Origin: Acidobacteriota bacterium
GTDB lineage: Bacteria > Acidobacteriota > Holophagae > Holophagales > Holophagaceae
DNA: 64,000 bases
NCBI GenBank assembly: GCA_016213735.1
Contig: JACQZU010000015.1
Coordinates: 1 to 64,000 of the forward strand
Reading direction: 5' to 3'
Positions 1 through 7,653 of this stretch are shown one piece after another (within the stretch, counting starts at the first letter, position 1; every line of letters starts with the position of its first letter). The translations under genes were made by a program, and so were the position numbers. The notes below the pieces were generated by a model. That model had not been told where the DNA came from. It saw only the letters and a list, made by a program, of their open reading frames with translations, and searched no databases.

Positions 1-33
1 CACAGAGGTGGGAAAGTAGGTCGCTGCGACGTT
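1..33 (+). rRNA. rrf: 5S ribosomal RNA, 3' end (partial)
   Basis: The first bases of the window match the universal 3' end of bacterial 5S rRNA: a GTGGGAAAGTAGGTCGCTGC core followed by the strand that pairs with the missing 5' end. Only about 33 nt are present. A hairpin terminator follows directly, as expected at the end of an rRNA operon. The 16S and 23S genes should lie just to the left of the window. The exact 3' end is uncertain by a few bases. Confidence 0.85.
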
Positions 34-41
34 AAATCCAC

Positions 42-67
42 AACGCCCCCGCCCACACGGGGGCGTT
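42..67 (+). terminator. Hairpin terminator after the rRNA operon
   Basis: A perfect 9-bp stem (AACGCCCCC paired with GGGGGCGTT) closes an 8-nt loop right after the 5S end. It is not followed by a clear T-run, so it may be factor-assisted or act as an RNA-processing boundary. Confidence 0.7.
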
Positions 68-233
68 CGTGCATCTGCAAGGGCCTCCCTCCCCTCACCC
101 GAACCCGAATCACCGCTCCACCGGCCACACCTGAAGCTCCAAGAGTCCTCGAAAAGTGGAACCAGAATCACGAGGGGCAGGCGTCAAATGCTCTCGGCAC
201 GCCGCTATCCTGGGGGCATCGCATGGGGGCCTC

Positions 234-2972
234 ATGACCAGCACGAGTGCTTCGACCAAGTCTGTCTATTCCTTCGGGGGGGACCGCAACGAGGGGAACG
301 CGACGATGCGGAACCTCCTGGGCGGGAAGGGATGCAACCTGGCCGAAATGGCGGGCCTTGGAATCCCGGTCCCCCCGGGTTTCACGGTCACGACGGAAGT
401 CTGCACGCTGTTCTACAAGGAGGGTCGGAGGCTCCCGGAGTCTGTTCGGCAGCAGGTCCTGGAAGCCCTGGCGTGGCTGGAGGGGAATCGTGGCCGGAAA
501 CTCGGCGACGTCGAGAACCCCCTGCTCCTGTCGGTGCGGTCCGGCGCCCGCGTTTCCATGCCCGGAATGATGGACACGGTGCTGAACCTGGGCCTGAACG
601 ACGCCACGGTGGAAGGGCTGGCCAAGCGAAGCGGAAACCCCCGGTTTGCCTACGATTCCTACCGCCGCTTCATCATGATGTATTCCGACGTGGTGCTGGG
701 GGTCCACAAGGACCATTTCGAGCACCGGATCGACGCCCTCAAACAGCAGGCCGGAAAGCAGAGCGACACCGAGATCACCGGTGCGGAGTGGAAGCAACTC
801 TGCGGAGAATTCAAGGGAATCGTGAAGGAAAAGCTGGGGCGGGAGTTCCCCCAGGATCCCCTGGAGCAGCTCTTCGGGGGGATCTGTGCGGTGTTCGACA
901 GCTGGGAGACCGAGCGCGCAATCATCTACCGCAAGTTGAACCGCATCCCCGACGATTGGGGCACGGCCGTCAATGTGCAGACCATGGTCTTCGGGAACAT
1001 GGGGGAGGACTGCGGAACGGGCGTGGCCTTCACGCGGGACCCCGGCACCGGCGAACCCTATTTCTACGGGGAATACCTCATCAACGCCCAAGGGGAGGAC
1101 GTGGTGGCGGGGGTCCGCACGCCCCAGCCGATCACGCGTTCCCAGGCCGAAGGCACGGGGCTTCAGAGCCTTGAAGAAGCCATGCCGGCGGCCTTCAAGG
1201 CGCTCCTGTCCACCTGCGACCGGCTCGAGAAGCATTTCAAGGAGATGCAGGACCTGGAATTCACCATCGAGCAGGGCCAGCTCTACATGCTGCAGACCCG
1301 CACGGGGAAGCGCACCGCCCTGGCCTCCATCCGCATCGCCCTGGACATGGTCGACGAAGGGATGATCGACGAGGCCACCGCCCTCAAGCGCATTGACGCC
1401 GACGCCCTGGTCCAGCTGCTCGCTCCGATCTTCGACCAGAAGGAGAAGGAGACCTTCAGGAAAGCCGGGAAATTGATGACGAAGGGCCTCAATGCGGGGC
1501 CCGGGGCGGCGGCGGGTGTCATCGCGCTCTCCGCCGATCAGGCGGAGGACCTCGCCAAGAAGGGACCCGTGGTCCTGGTCCGGCTGGAGACCTCCCCGGA
1601 GGACCTCGCCGGAATGGTGGCGGCCAAGGGCATCCTCACCGCCCGGGGGGGCATGACCTCCCATGCCGCGGTGGTGGCCCGGGGGATGGGAAAGCCCTGC
1701 GTGGCCGGGGCCGGGGCCCTCAACATCGACACGGAGGCTGGAACGGTGGGGGTCGGCGGCCTCACCCTCAAGGCTGGGGTGGATTTCATCTCCATTGACG
1801 GATCCACAGGGGAGGTCTTCGCCGGGCGCCTGGCGGCCCACCCGGCGGAGGTCAACCAGGTTCTCGTGGACAAGAGCATCCAGGGATCCGAAAGCGAGAT
1901 CTACCAGCGATTCGCCCGGATCATGGCCTGGTCGAACAAACACAGGAAGCTCAAGGTGCGGACCAACGCCGACACCCCGAACGACAGCGCCGTCGCCCGG
2001 GCCTTCGGGGCCGAAGGCATCGGCCTCTGCCGCACCGAACACATGTTCTTCGAGGGCGAACGCATCATCGCGGTGCGCGAGATGATCCTGGCCAAGGACC
2101 TGGAGGGCCGTAAGGCGGCCCTGGCCAAGCTGCTCCCCATGCAGCGGGCGGACTTCGAGGGCATCTTCACCGCCATGGACGGGCTTCCGGTGAACATCCG
2201 CCTCATCGACCCCCCCCTCCACGAGTTCGTTCCCCACGACGAGAAGGGCCAGGAGGAGATGGCCAAGGTCCTCGGGATCCCGCTGGCCGAGGTGAGGCAG
2301 CGGGTGGAGAAGCTCCACGAATTCAACCCCATGATGGGCCACCGGGGATGCCGCCTGGGGATCACCTACCCCGAGATCATCCGCATGCAGATGCGGGCCA
2401 TCGCGGAAGCTGCGCTGAACGTGGCCGGGAAGGGGGTCCGGGCAATTCCCGAAGTCATGGTCCCCCTGGTGGGCCACGTGAAGGAACTGAGCTTCACCAA
2501 GGCCGAGATGCTCGCCGAGATCGCCGAGATCAACCGGGAACGGGGGACGGACTTCCATTGCCCCATCGGCACCATGATCGAGATCCCGCGGGCCGCCATC
2601 ACTTCGGACCAGATCGCCGCGGACGCCGACTACTTCAGCTTCGGGACCAACGACCTCACCCAGATGGGATTCGGATTCAGCCGGGACGATTCGGGCTCCT
2701 TCCTTCCGGAGTACGTGTCCAAGAAGATCCTGGAGGAAGATCCCTTCCAGAGCCTGGACCAGCAGGGCATCGGGGAACTGGTGCGAATCTCCTGCGAGAA
2801 GGGCCGGGCCGCGAAACCCGACTTGAAGCTGGGGGTCTGCGGGGAGCATGGCGGGGATCCCCGCAGCGTGAAGTTCTTCCACAAGGTGGGCCTGAACTAC
2901 GTGAGCTGCTCCCCCTACCGGGTGCCCATCGCCATCCTGGCGGCGGCCCAGGCGAACCTCGAGGGGAAATAG
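234..2972 (+). CDS. ppdK: Pyruvate, phosphate dikinase
   Basis: Interconverts pyruvate + ATP + Pi with PEP + AMP + PPi. In an anaerobe it can work in gluconeogenesis or in PPi-linked glycolysis. The 912-aa product has the three family domains: an N-terminal ATP-grasp nucleotide-binding part, the central swivelling phosphohistidine domain with GGMTSHAAV (His about residue 477), and a C-terminal TIM barrel of the PEP-utilising family ending in GVCGEHGGD (Cys about 869 as proton donor). The frame stays open upstream to 156, but homologues begin near the VYSFGGD block, so the ATG at 234, preceded by GGGGGC, is chosen. It is transcribed away from the rRNA operon. Length is slightly above the usual 870-890 aa. 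Confidence 0.95.
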   Translation: MTSTSASTKSVYSFGGDRNEGNATMRNLLGGKGCNLAEMAGLGIPVPPGFTVTTEVCTLFYKEGRRLPESVRQQVLEALAWLEGNRGRKLGDVENPLLLSVRSGARVSMPGMMDTVLNLGLNDATVEGLAKRSGNPRFAYDSYRRFIMMYSDVVLGVHKDHFEHRIDALKQQAGKQSDTEITGAEWKQLCGEFKGIVKEKLGREFPQDPLEQLFGGICAVFDSWETERAIIYRKLNRIPDDWGTAVNVQTMVFGNMGEDCGTGVAFTRDPGTGEPYFYGEYLINAQGEDVVAGVRTPQPITRSQAEGTGLQSLEEAMPAAFKALLSTCDRLEKHFKEMQDLEFTIEQGQLYMLQTRTGKRTALASIRIALDMVDEGMIDEATALKRIDADALVQLLAPIFDQKEKETFRKAGKLMTKGLNAGPGAAAGVIALSADQAEDLAKKGPVVLVRLETSPEDLAGMVAAKGILTARGGMTSHAAVVARGMGKPCVAGAGALNIDTEAGTVGVGGLTLKAGVDFISIDGSTGEVFAGRLAAHPAEVNQVLVDKSIQGSESEIYQRFARIMAWSNKHRKLKVRTNADTPNDSAVARAFGAEGIGLCRTEHMFFEGERIIAVREMILAKDLEGRKAALAKLLPMQRADFEGIFTAMDGLPVNIRLIDPPLHEFVPHDEKGQEEMAKVLGIPLAEVRQRVEKLHEFNPMMGHRGCRLGITYPEIIRMQMRAIAEAALNVAGKGVRAIPEVMVPLVGHVKELSFTKAEMLAEIAEINRERGTDFHCPIGTMIEIPRAAITSDQIAADADYFSFGTNDLTQMGFGFSRDDSGSFLPEYVSKKILEEDPFQSLDQQGIGELVRISCEKGRAAKPDLKLGVCGEHGGDPRSVKFFHKVGLNYVSCSPYRVPIAILAAAQANLEGK

Positions 2973-3125
2973 AAGGCCCGCCGCCGCGACGGCTCGATCG
3001 GAAAGGTGAGGAGGTCATTCCCGGGATCTCGTAGGGGCGGGGTGGCTTTGGATCTTCTGCGCCATGGGTGACCGTGCCAGCGGCGTGAATGGCCATTCCG
3101 GGATCCAGTTGAAGGAGAATGGGGC

Positions 3126-4007
3126 GTGGGCGTGCGGGCGGTCGAGTTCTTCTCCGGGGTCGGCGGGTGGCGTTACGCCCTCGGGACCCTGGGGGAGGTG
3201 GTCGCCGCCTACGACATCAGCCCCCACGCCAACCGTGTCTACAGCCACAACCACGGAGAATCCCCCCGGGAACGCGAGATCGCCTCCCTGCCGCTGGAGG
3301 AGGTGGAGGCCCACGGAACCGACCTGTGGCTCATGAGCCCGCCCTGTCAACCCACCTGCCGGATGGGGAACGGCCTGGACCTGGAGGATGCCCGCTCCAG
3401 GGCCTTCATCCACCTCATGGGAGCAATGAGGACCCTCCGGCCCAGTGCCGTGGTGCTCGAAAACGTGGCGGGTTTCCTCGGGTCGGGGTCCCACCGGCTG
3501 TTCCTGGAATCCGCCGGGGCTTCCGGGCTCCAGGTGACCTCCTTCCTGGGCTGCCCGACCGGCATGGGAATCCCGAACCAGAGGCCGCGGCTCTACCTGC
3601 TCGCGTCCCGCCGCGCGGCGGTGCTTCCGCCCCTCCCCGATTCAACGCCCAGACCCCTTTCCGACTTCCTGGACGAGGGGGAGGACCCAGGGCTCTACCT
3701 TCCACCCGAAGTCCTTGCGCGGCACAGGGGCGGGATGGACCTGGTGGAACCCGCGGATCGCAGGAGTTCCTGTTTCATCGGCGGCTACGGTCAGAAATTC
3801 GTGGGGGGTGGGTCCTTTCTGTCCACCTCCCTCGGGATCCGGCGATTCGCTCCCACGGAAATCGCCGCCCTTCTCGGATTCCCCGGGAGATTCTCCTTCC
3901 CGGCGGAGACGCCCAGGTCCAGCAGGTACAAGCTTCTGGGAAATTCCCTCTCGGTGACCATGGCTTCCTGGGTTCTGGATGCCTGGTGGGGAAGCATCAC
4001 TCACTGA
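3126..4007 (+). CDS. Dnmt2-type tRNA (cytosine-5) methyltransferase
   Basis: A single-domain C5-cytosine methyltransferase whose motifs match the Dnmt2/TRDMT1 family better than restriction methylases. It has SAM motif I FFSGVGG, motif IV SPPCQPTCRMG (catalytic Cys about 74), motif VI LENVAGF, motif VIII NQRPRLYLLA, a target-recognition block RRSSCFIGGYG aligned to the Dnmt2 CFT signature (Thr replaced by Ile), then RFAPTEIAALLGFP and motif X YKLLGNSLSV. Known Dnmt2 enzymes methylate C38 of tRNA(Asp), and the Geobacter homologue acts on tRNA(Glu), so tRNA is the likely substrate here. At 293 aa it is shorter than eukaryotic Dnmt2 (~390). The GTG start follows AAGGAG at 3112-3117. No restriction endonuclease gene is adjacent, and its end overlaps the convergent MFS gene by 7 bp. 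Confidence 0.82.
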   Translation: MGVRAVEFFSGVGGWRYALGTLGEVVAAYDISPHANRVYSHNHGESPREREIASLPLEEVEAHGTDLWLMSPPCQPTCRMGNGLDLEDARSRAFIHLMGAMRTLRPSAVVLENVAGFLGSGSHRLFLESAGASGLQVTSFLGCPTGMGIPNQRPRLYLLASRRAAVLPPLPDSTPRPLSDFLDEGEDPGLYLPPEVLARHRGGMDLVEPADRRSSCFIGGYGQKFVGGGSFLSTSLGIRRFAPTEIAALLGFPGRFSFPAETPRSSRYKLLGNSLSVTMASWVLDAWWGSITH

Positions 4008-5215
4008 GCCTGGGTCCGTTCCCGCCGGGCCAGGAGGGCATGGGCAAGGGCGGCGAGGCTGCAACCCGCGCCTCCCAGGACCATGGTCCATGGGATGCCC
4101 AGCCGCTGGGCCGCCAGGCCGGCCAGAAGGCTGCCCAGGGGCACGGCGCCCAGGAACACCATTCCGTGGAGGGCCATGACCCGTCCCCGGAGATGGTCGG
4201 GGAGGTTCAGCTGGACCAGCGTCATGTTCGCAGTGTTGTGAAGCACCATGGCCACGGCCACGGGGAGGATGAGCAGGCAGGCCACCCGAAGGTCCCGGGA
4301 GGCGGCAAAGAGCATCAGGAACACCCCAAGGATCAAGGTGGAGCCGACCATGATCCGGGGCACCTGCCTGGAGTCGCTGCGGGAGGCGAGGATGAGGGCC
4401 CCCAGGGTGGCCCCCGCGCCGCCGCTGCCCATGAGCCAGCCCAGGCCCCGGGCATCGGTTCGGAGCACGTCCCGGGCAAAGGCCGGAAGGAGCGTGATGT
4501 ACGGGAAGGCCAGGAGGCACACCAGCCCCATCAGCGTGAAGAGGCGGCGCAGACGGCGGTGACGGTGGACGTGCAGGACGGATTCCCGGAGGTTGCTGAG
4601 GATCGAGGGTCCCTTCGGAGGTTTTTCGAAGGGGGGGGTCCGCATGGCCCAGAGGCCCCCCAGGGCGGCGAGGTAGCTGAATGCATTGAGAAGGAAACAC
4701 CACCCCTCTCCTGCAGCGGCCACCACCAGGCCTGCCAGGGAGGGACCCAGGATCCGGCTGCCGTGGAAGAGCGTGGAGACCAGGGCGATGGCGTTGGGAA
4801 GGTCCTCCTGGGGGACCGTGCGGGTCACGAGCACCCTCCCCGCCGGGAGGTCGAAGGCGTTGACGACGCCCATGAACAGGGCCAGCAGGAGAATGAACTT
4901 GATGCCCACCTGCCCGGCGAGCGTTGGAACCGCCAACAGCAGGGCCTGGAGCAGCAGCCCCCCCTGGGTGAGCATCGCCAGCCGCCGGGGGTCCAGGCGG
5001 TCCGCCAGGACCCCGCCCAGGGGGCTGAGGAGAAAGGCCGGCGCGAGGGAGGCGAAGGTGGCGATCCCGAGCATGGCCGGCTGCCCCGTCAAACGGTACA
5101 CCAGCCAACCCTGGGCGATGGACTGCATCCAGGTTCCCACCATGGACACCAGCTGCCCAAAGAAGAGCAGGCGGAAGTCCCGGTGGCGGAGGGCCCGGAA
5201 GGTGGCGAGGTTCAT
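4001..5215 (-). CDS. MFS transporter (EntS-like exporter family)
   Basis: A 404-aa inner-membrane protein with about 12 hydrophobic segments. It begins with the family signature FRALRHRDFRLLFFGQLVS, followed by GTWMQSIAQGWLVYRLTG, and carries GGVLADRLDPRRL, the cytoplasmic loop motif between TM2 and TM3. This arrangement is typical of the EntS/MFS_3 group of drug or siderophore exporters. The substrate cannot be read from sequence. The open frame extends far upstream, but the ATG at 5215 fits the N-terminal family pattern. It stands alone, convergent with the Dnmt2 gene and divergent from ettA. Confidence 0.85.
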   Translation of the reverse strand: MNLATFRALRHRDFRLLFFGQLVSMVGTWMQSIAQGWLVYRLTGQPAMLGIATFASLAPAFLLSPLGGVLADRLDPRRLAMLTQGGLLLQALLLAVPTLAGQVGIKFILLLALFMGVVNAFDLPAGRVLVTRTVPQEDLPNAIALVSTLFHGSRILGPSLAGLVVAAAGEGWCFLLNAFSYLAALGGLWAMRTPPFEKPPKGPSILSNLRESVLHVHRHRRLRRLFTLMGLVCLLAFPYITLLPAFARDVLRTDARGLGWLMGSGGAGATLGALILASRSDSRQVPRIMVGSTLILGVFLMLFAASRDLRVACLLILPVAVAMVLHNTANMTLVQLNLPDHLRGRVMALHGMVFLGAVPLGSLLAGLAAQRLGIPWTMVLGGAGCSLAALAHALLARRERTQAQ

Positions 5216-5386
5216 GAGGTGCGGTAGCCGAGAGTTCCTGGTGATCGCGGCGGGGGAGCCCGCCGGGGCGACCAGGGTGCAGGGAGAGCGCGAGCAAGCC
5301 CAGGCAGGACCATTCTCCTCCAGGGAAGGGCTATCCTGAATTCCATTCCCCCTCCGAACCCCGAGGGGCACACCGCAGGGAATCCC

Positions 5387-7075
5387 ATGGCCCGACCGTC
5401 CGAGGAACAGCCCACGATCATCTATACGATGTCCAGGGTTTCCAAGATCTACAACGGGAGGACGGTGATCAAGGACATCTCCCTGGGTTATTACCACGGC
5501 GCCAAGATCGGCGTCCTTGGCCTGAACGGCGCCGGGAAGTCCACCGTGCTGCGGATCATGGCCGGGGTGGACGCCGATTTCAACGGGCACGCCATCCTGA
5601 GCAAGGGATTCACCACCGGGATGCTGGAACAGGACCCCCGTCTCGACGAATCGAAGACGGTCCGGGAACTGGTGGAGGAAGGGGCGGCGGAGAAGGTGGC
5701 GTGGCTGAAGGAGTACAACGAGATCAGCGAACGGTTCTCGGATCCGGACGCGGACATGGACAAGCTGCTGGCCCGGCAGGGAGAACTGCAGGACAAGATC
5801 GATGCCGCCGGGTGCTGGGACCTGGACAGCCAACTGGAGCAGGCCATGGACGCCCTGCGCTGCCCCGATCCGGAAACGCCCGTGAAGGTCCTCTCCGGCG
5901 GCGAGCGGCGGCGGGTCGCCCTCTGCCGCCTGCTGCTCCAGAAGCCCGACATCCTCCTGCTGGACGAGCCCACCAACCACCTGGACGCGGAAACCGTGGC
6001 GTGGCTGGAGAAGCACCTCCAGGAGTATCCAGGCACCGTCATCGCCGTCACCCACGACCGCTATTTCCTGGACCACGTGGCCGAGTGGATCCTCGAGCTG
6101 GACCGAGGGGAGGGCGTTCCCTGGAAGGGGAACTACTCATCCTGGCTGGAGCAGAAGAAGGCCCGGCTGGCCCAGGAGGAGCGGCAGGACCAGAAGCGGC
6201 AGAAGACCCTGGAGCGGGAGCTGGACTGGATCCGCATGAGTCCGAAGGGACAGCACGCCAAGAGCAAGGCGAGGATCGCGAACTACGAGAAGCTGGCCGC
6301 GGTGGAAGGGGCCCAGCGGGAGCAGGAACTGGAAATCTACATTCCCTCGGGACCCCGGCTGGGAGAGCTGGTGGCCGAGCTTCGCGGGGTCTCCAAGGCC
6401 TACGGAGATCGCGTCCTCTTCGAGGGCCTGAGCTTCGACATCCCCCGGGGAGGGATCCTCGGAGTCATCGGCCCCAACGGAGCCGGCAAGACCACCTTGC
6501 TGCGCCTCCTCACCTCCCAGGAACAGCCGGATTCGGGGAGCATCCGCCTGGGCGAGACGGTCAAGATGGCCCATGTGGATCAGCTCCGGGCCAGCCTCCG
6601 AACGGACGCGAGCGTCTTCGAGGCGGTGAGCGGAGGCTACGAAATGATCGAGCTGGGGGGCCGGGAGATCAATGCCCGGGCGTGGCTCTCGAGGTTCGGG
6701 TTCCGAGGCGACGAGCAGCAGAAAAAGGTGGGGGAGCTCAGCGGCGGCCAGCAGAACCGCCTCAACCTCGCGCTGACGCTTCGGAGTGAAGCCAACCTCC
6801 TCTTCTTCGACGAGCCCACCAACGACCTGGACGTGAACACCATGCGGGCCCTGGAGGAATCCATCGAGGCGTGTCCGGGCAGCGCCGTGATCGTCAGCCA
6901 CGACCGCTGGTTCCTCGACCGCCTGGCCACGCACATCCTGGCCTTCGAGGGGGATTCCAGGGTGGAATTCTTCGACGGGAACTACACCCAGTACGAGCAG
7001 TACCGCCAGGATGTGCTCGGCCTCAAACCCTTCGATCCCCACCGGATCAAGTACCGCAAGCTGACGAGGGGATGA
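5387..7075 (+). CDS. ettA: Energy-dependent translational throttle protein EttA (ABC-F)
   Basis: A soluble ABC-F ATPase that binds the ribosomal E site and gates the first elongation step according to the ATP/ADP ratio. The 562-aa protein has two ABC domains: Walker A GLNGAGKST (45-53), signature LSGGERRRVA and Walker B ILLLDEPTNHLD in the first, and GPNGAGKTT, LSGGQQNRLN and LLFFDEPTNDLD in the second. A charged linker (about 240-305) with the WIRMSPKGQHAKSKAR block lies between them and is characteristic of EttA rather than Uup. The start is preceded by AGGGA. Its stop overlaps the start of the next gene, so the two are probably translationally coupled. Confidence 0.95.
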   Translation: MARPSEEQPTIIYTMSRVSKIYNGRTVIKDISLGYYHGAKIGVLGLNGAGKSTVLRIMAGVDADFNGHAILSKGFTTGMLEQDPRLDESKTVRELVEEGAAEKVAWLKEYNEISERFSDPDADMDKLLARQGELQDKIDAAGCWDLDSQLEQAMDALRCPDPETPVKVLSGGERRRVALCRLLLQKPDILLLDEPTNHLDAETVAWLEKHLQEYPGTVIAVTHDRYFLDHVAEWILELDRGEGVPWKGNYSSWLEQKKARLAQEERQDQKRQKTLERELDWIRMSPKGQHAKSKARIANYEKLAAVEGAQREQELEIYIPSGPRLGELVAELRGVSKAYGDRVLFEGLSFDIPRGGILGVIGPNGAGKTTLLRLLTSQEQPDSGSIRLGETVKMAHVDQLRASLRTDASVFEAVSGGYEMIELGGREINARAWLSRFGFRGDEQQKKVGELSGGQQNRLNLALTLRSEANLLFFDEPTNDLDVNTMRALEESIEACPGSAVIVSHDRWFLDRLATHILAFEGDSRVEFFDGNYTQYEQYRQDVLGLKPFDPHRIKYRKLTRG

Positions 7076-7653
7076 TGCGGCTGCTGCTGGCTGCCTTCCC
7101 CCCCGAGCTGGGCCCGCTCCTGGAACGGCCGCCCCAGGGCTGGCGGACGGGGCTCACGGGGATCGGCGCCCTCAGGACCGCGGTGTCCGTGGCGCGGATG
7201 CTGGCCTCGGCTCCGGTGGAGGAGGTGCTCATGCTGGGCACCTGTGGCACCTACGATGCCCTGAAGGTTGCCGTTGGGGAGTTCGCCACCACGGACCGCG
7301 TGATCGCCGCGTCGGTGGAAGAGGCCAGGCGATCCGCCTACCGGCCGGCGTTGGAATCCACGGCATGGCCCCTGGATCCTCTCCCCGGCCTTCCTGTGTT
7401 CACCGTGGTGGGGACCCCCGCCGTGACGGCCACACCGGAGGGGGCCCGGGACCTGGGCGCCCTGGGTGCCCTCGAGCACCTGGAACTCCCCGGGGTTGCC
7501 GAGGCCTGCCGGCAAGCGGGGGTGCGCTGCAGGGCGGCCCTTGCCGTGGCCAACCAGGTCGGGCCGGATGCCGAGGTCCAGTGGAGGACCCATCACGCCG
7601 AGGTCAGCTCAGGACTCATTCGCTTCCTGGTGGGGCAGGGGGCTTTCGGCTGA
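7072..7653 (+). CDS. Nucleoside phosphorylase-superfamily protein (futalosine hydrolase / MTAN-like)
   Basis: The 193-aa product has the fold signatures of PNP/MTA-nucleosidase family enzymes: an N-terminal hydrophobic strand, GIGALRTAVSVARML, the glycine-rich EVLMLGTCGTYDALKVAVG with a following DRV, and a C-terminal VANQVGPDAEVQW that resembles the SNxVGxRDxxxW element of futalosine hydrolase (MqnB). A conserved Glu lies in HLELPGVAEAC, where the family places the ribose-binding Glu. It therefore probably cleaves an N-glycosidic bond; MqnB in menaquinone synthesis is one option, MTA/SAH nucleosidase another. ATG at 7072 (or 7075) overlaps the ettA stop. It is shorter than MTAN (~230 aa). 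Confidence 0.6.
   Translation: MMRLLLAAFPPELGPLLERPPQGWRTGLTGIGALRTAVSVARMLASAPVEEVLMLGTCGTYDALKVAVGEFATTDRVIAASVEEARRSAYRPALESTAWPLDPLPGLPVFTVVGTPAVTATPEGARDLGALGALEHLELPGVAEACRQAGVRCRAALAVANQVGPDAEVQWRTHHAEVSSGLIRFLVGQGAFG

Noticed and set aside
168-2882. A 904-codon open frame antisense to ppdK
   Set aside because: It mirrors ppdK codon structure, has no RBS or recognisable domain and a composition typical of the antisense of GC-rich genes.
3126-4007. Reading the methyltransferase as part of a restriction-modification system
   Set aside because: No endonuclease neighbour and the target-recognition region matches Dnmt2 rather than DNA methylases.
3119-5227. A 702-codon plus-strand open frame starting 7 bp before the Dnmt2 gene
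   Set aside because: Out of frame with the clear methyltransferase motifs and antisense to the MFS gene; no domains.
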